Both the position numbers and the translations under genes were made by a program. The notes under the pieces are model-generated. The model saw only the letters and a list, made by a program, of their open reading frames with translations, had not been told where the DNA came from and did no database searches. DNA of 17,265 nucleotides. Source: Tannerella sp. Lineage in GTDB: Bacteria; Bacteroidota; Bacteroidia; Bacteroidales; Tannerellaceae. This document shows, one piece after another, positions 15,636-17,265 of this stretch. Position 1 is the first letter of the stretch; each line of letters begins with the position of its first letter. The stretch is from NCBI GenBank assembly GCA_031262895.1, contig JAISGW010000214.1, forward strand, positions 1 through 17,265, written 5' to 3'.

Positions 15636-16619
15636 ATGGGACTATTTAGGAAGCGGAAAAATATCTATTTATTTGACCCGAACTCTCTGAGTTATGAAAA
15701 ATTCAACCCGACGTTTAAGGACAGGATGTACGCGGTTATCCGCCATCTCAGTTCGGGTATTCTCATAGCCGGAATAGCCTTATTCCTCTTCTCCCGCTTC
15801 TTCGATTCGCCCATGGAATCACAACTGCGCAAGGAAAATAAACTCATGCAAACCCAATACGAGGTGCTCTCTTTACGTTTGGACAGGGCGCTTGACGTGT
15901 TGGGCGATTTGCAGCAACGTGACGAAAATCTTTACCGCGCCGTATTCCAGGCCGAATCTATTCCCGAATCCATTCGCAAGTCAGGTTTCGGTGGTGCGAA
16001 CCGTTATTCCTATCTGACAAACCTGCCTAATGCCGGCCTTATTATTTCTACCAGCCAGAAGATGGACATGCTCAGCAAACAGCTTTACGTACAATCCAAT
16101 TCCTTGGAAGAACTGGTTAATTTGGGGAAGACGCAGGAAGAACGTTTGAAGTGTATCCCTGCCATACAGCCGGTTGCCAACAAGGATTTGAAACGGGTGG
16201 CTTCGGGATACGGCTGGCGCATCGACCCCATTTACCACGACAGGCATTTCCATTACGGTATGGACTTCGCCGCGCCCATGGGTACGGAGATACATGCTAC
16301 GGGTGACGGCACGGTTATTTATGCGGGCGTGCGTAACGGCTACGGCAATTGCGTCATGATAGACCATGGCTTCGGTTACGAAACCCTTTACGGACACATG
16401 AGCCGCTTCGCCTGCCATGCCGGGCAGCATGTCACGCGAGGTGAAATCATCGGTTACGTGGGCAGCACAGGCAAGTCTACCGGCCCCCACTGCCATTACG
16501 AAGTGCATGTGAACGGGCGGCCCGACAATCCTGCCAAATACTACTTCATGGACTTAAGCCCCGAAGAATACGAAAAGATGATTCAATTGGCCGAGAACCA
16601 CGGCATGACCATGGATTAA
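15636..16619 (+). CDS. M23 family metallopeptidase (LytM-type murein hydrolase), membrane anchored
   Basis: Predicted peptidoglycan endopeptidase of 327 aa. A short cytoplasmic N-terminus (residues 1-38) is followed by one membrane helix (about 39-53), a coiled-coil-like stalk (about 60-100 and 140-172), and a C-terminal LytM domain (about 185-305). The zinc ligands are present: H206-x3-D210 (HFHYGMD) and H285-x-H287 (HCHYEVH), with the accessory H254 in LYGHMS, so it should be catalytically competent rather than a degenerate LytM activator. ATG 15636 is chosen because MGLFRKRKNIYLFDPNSLSYEK resembles family N-termini. An earlier ATG at 15629, with AAGGA 4 nt upstream, opens only a 6-codon frame overlapping the start. 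MerR follows after 15 nt. Confidence 0.92.
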   Translation: MGLFRKRKNIYLFDPNSLSYEKFNPTFKDRMYAVIRHLSSGILIAGIALFLFSRFFDSPMESQLRKENKLMQTQYEVLSLRLDRALDVLGDLQQRDENLYRAVFQAESIPESIRKSGFGGANRYSYLTNLPNAGLIISTSQKMDMLSKQLYVQSNSLEELVNLGKTQEERLKCIPAIQPVANKDLKRVASGYGWRIDPIYHDRHFHYGMDFAAPMGTEIHATGDGTVIYAGVRNGYGNCVMIDHGFGYETLYGHMSRFACHAGQHVTRGEIIGYVGSTGKSTGPHCHYEVHVNGRPDNPAKYYFMDLSPEEYEKMIQLAENHGMTMD

Positions 16620-16634
16620 GGCTCGTTCGCCGTT

Positions 16635-17018
16635 ATGCCTAAAAAGAAACGCAAAGAGAAAGAAGGGAAACTCTTTTATTCTATCGGCGAAGTGGCGCGG
16701 CGCTTCGGCGTGGCGGAGCCGACCCTGCGTTATTGGGAAAAAGAATTCGATGAATTGCACCCCCGTACCAGCGAGCAGGGGACGCGCACTTATCAAAAAG
16801 AAGATTTGGAAGTGATACGGCTCATCCTTCATTTGAAAGGGGAAGGGCTGACCCTTGAAGGTATTCGCCGACGTTTAAAGGAAAGCCGCAGCCAAGGCGA
16901 AAGAGAGGCGGAAGCCGTGGAACGGCTCCGCCATTTGCGCGACGAACTCGAAGCCCTGCGCGCTGCCCTTGATGAAATTCCTTCCGAGCAGGATGCCTCC
17001 TCAACAGAAGGAAAATAG
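16635..17018 (+). CDS. MerR family transcriptional regulator
   Basis: DNA-binding protein of 127 aa. A basic N-terminal tail (KKKRKEKEGK) is followed by a winged helix-turn-helix of MerR type, about residues 15-75 (YSIGEVARRFGVAEPTLRYW, then the wing with RTYQKEDLEVIRLI). A long charged helix at about 79-115 probably forms the dimer coiled coil. The C-terminus has no cysteine cluster, so metal sensing is unlikely. It lies 15 nt behind the M23 gene and shares its promoter. This M23-MerR order next to alaS is, from memory, common in Bacteroidales. Target genes are unknown. Confidence 0.9.
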   Translation: MPKKKRKEKEGKLFYSIGEVARRFGVAEPTLRYWEKEFDELHPRTSEQGTRTYQKEDLEVIRLILHLKGEGLTLEGIRRRLKESRSQGEREAEAVERLRHLRDELEALRAALDEIPSEQDASSTEGK

Positions 17019-17033
17019 GAGGCTAAATACGCC

Positions 17034-17265
17034 TTAGAAATGGAAAGTCGTCTTGCTCTCGTCGGGGCCGTAAAGGTTGGCCGTGACGTCTTTCAGATAA
17101 TACACCACCGTATTGGGGTCGTCGGCGGCATACATTTGCTTCAAGTCCGGATAGCTGTCGAGCATGTGCGCCTTGGGAGCGAGACGGTTGTCGTCGACTA
17201 AGGTGGCGGTCACACGCATCCAACTGCTACCATCGAAGGCACAGAGTTCTGCTTTGGGGTTCTTG
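17034..17265 (-). CDS. Pyridoxamine 5'-phosphate oxidase-like protein, C-terminal part
   Basis: Only the last 76 residues are inside the window; the 5' end lies beyond 17265. The pattern NPKAELCAFDG..WMRVTA, followed by a mid-part with HMLDSYPDLKQMY and a terminal YYLKDVTANLYG, matches small FMN-binding split-barrel proteins of the PNPOx-like family (about 130 aa in Bacteroidota). Members bind flavin or similar cofactors and often have no proven role in B6 synthesis. The stop TAA lies 15 nt from the convergent MerR stop, and no strong terminator hairpin is visible between them. Confidence 0.8.
   Translation of the reverse strand, partial: KNPKAELCAFDGSSWMRVTATLVDDNRLAPKAHMLDSYPDLKQMYAADDPNTVVYYLKDVTANLYGPDESKTTFHF

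Noticed and set aside
17019..17033. Bidirectional terminator between the MerR and PNPOx-like genes
   Set aside because: Only a 4-bp AGGC/GCCT stem without a T-tract is present, too weak to call.

Overview
The window looks like a chromosomal segment of a fairly GC-rich member of the Bacteroidales (phylum Bacteroidota). The protein set (DUF4924-type protein, alaS/M23 peptidase/MerR neighbourhood, secreted GH38 alpha-mannosidase) fits that group. So do the Bacteroidota-type -7 promoter boxes (TAnnTTTG) in front of several genes and the general lack of Shine-Dalgarno sequences. I cannot name the genus. Almost all of the DNA is coding and most genes lie on the minus strand.

Left part (1-6750, minus strand, read right to left): a DUF4924-family protein, rfbD (dTDP-4-dehydrorhamnose reductase), an AAA/ABC-type ATPase, an HNH nuclease, prfC (release factor 3) and a copper-type P1B ATPase cut by the window edge. 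Intergenic distances are only 19, 1, -17, 6 and 28 nt, so this reads as one transcription unit. The ATPase/HNH pair is visibly more AT-rich than its neighbours. It has the architecture of the Septu (PtuA/PtuB) or retron-Ec78 effector pair, but no reverse transcriptase is present. It appears to be a compact anti-phage module set between two housekeeping genes.

Middle (6751-7018): the longest non-coding stretch, holding about 4.5 copies of a 42-bp tandem repeat, each copy with a small palindrome. It separates DUF4924 from a large secreted GH38 alpha-mannosidase (7019-10654).

Right part: alaS, prfB (release factor 2), a FemAB/GNAT-like acyltransferase and the mannosidase follow one another on the minus strand. 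prfB is interrupted by the classical +1 programmed frameshift site (AGGGGGTATCTTTGAC), so the true protein is 371 aa and not the 319 aa that an uninterrupted reading from an internal Met gives. A divergent promoter region (15527-15635) separates alaS from a plus-strand pair, an M23 metallopeptidase and a MerR-type regulator. The window ends in the C-terminal part of a convergent pyridoxamine-5'-phosphate-oxidase-like protein.

The points most worth attention are the Septu-like pair inside the rfbD-prfC operon, its possible non-canonical HNH motif, the 42-bp repeat array, and the frameshifted prfB, whose UAG stop is in frame with the GTG-started acyltransferase behind it.
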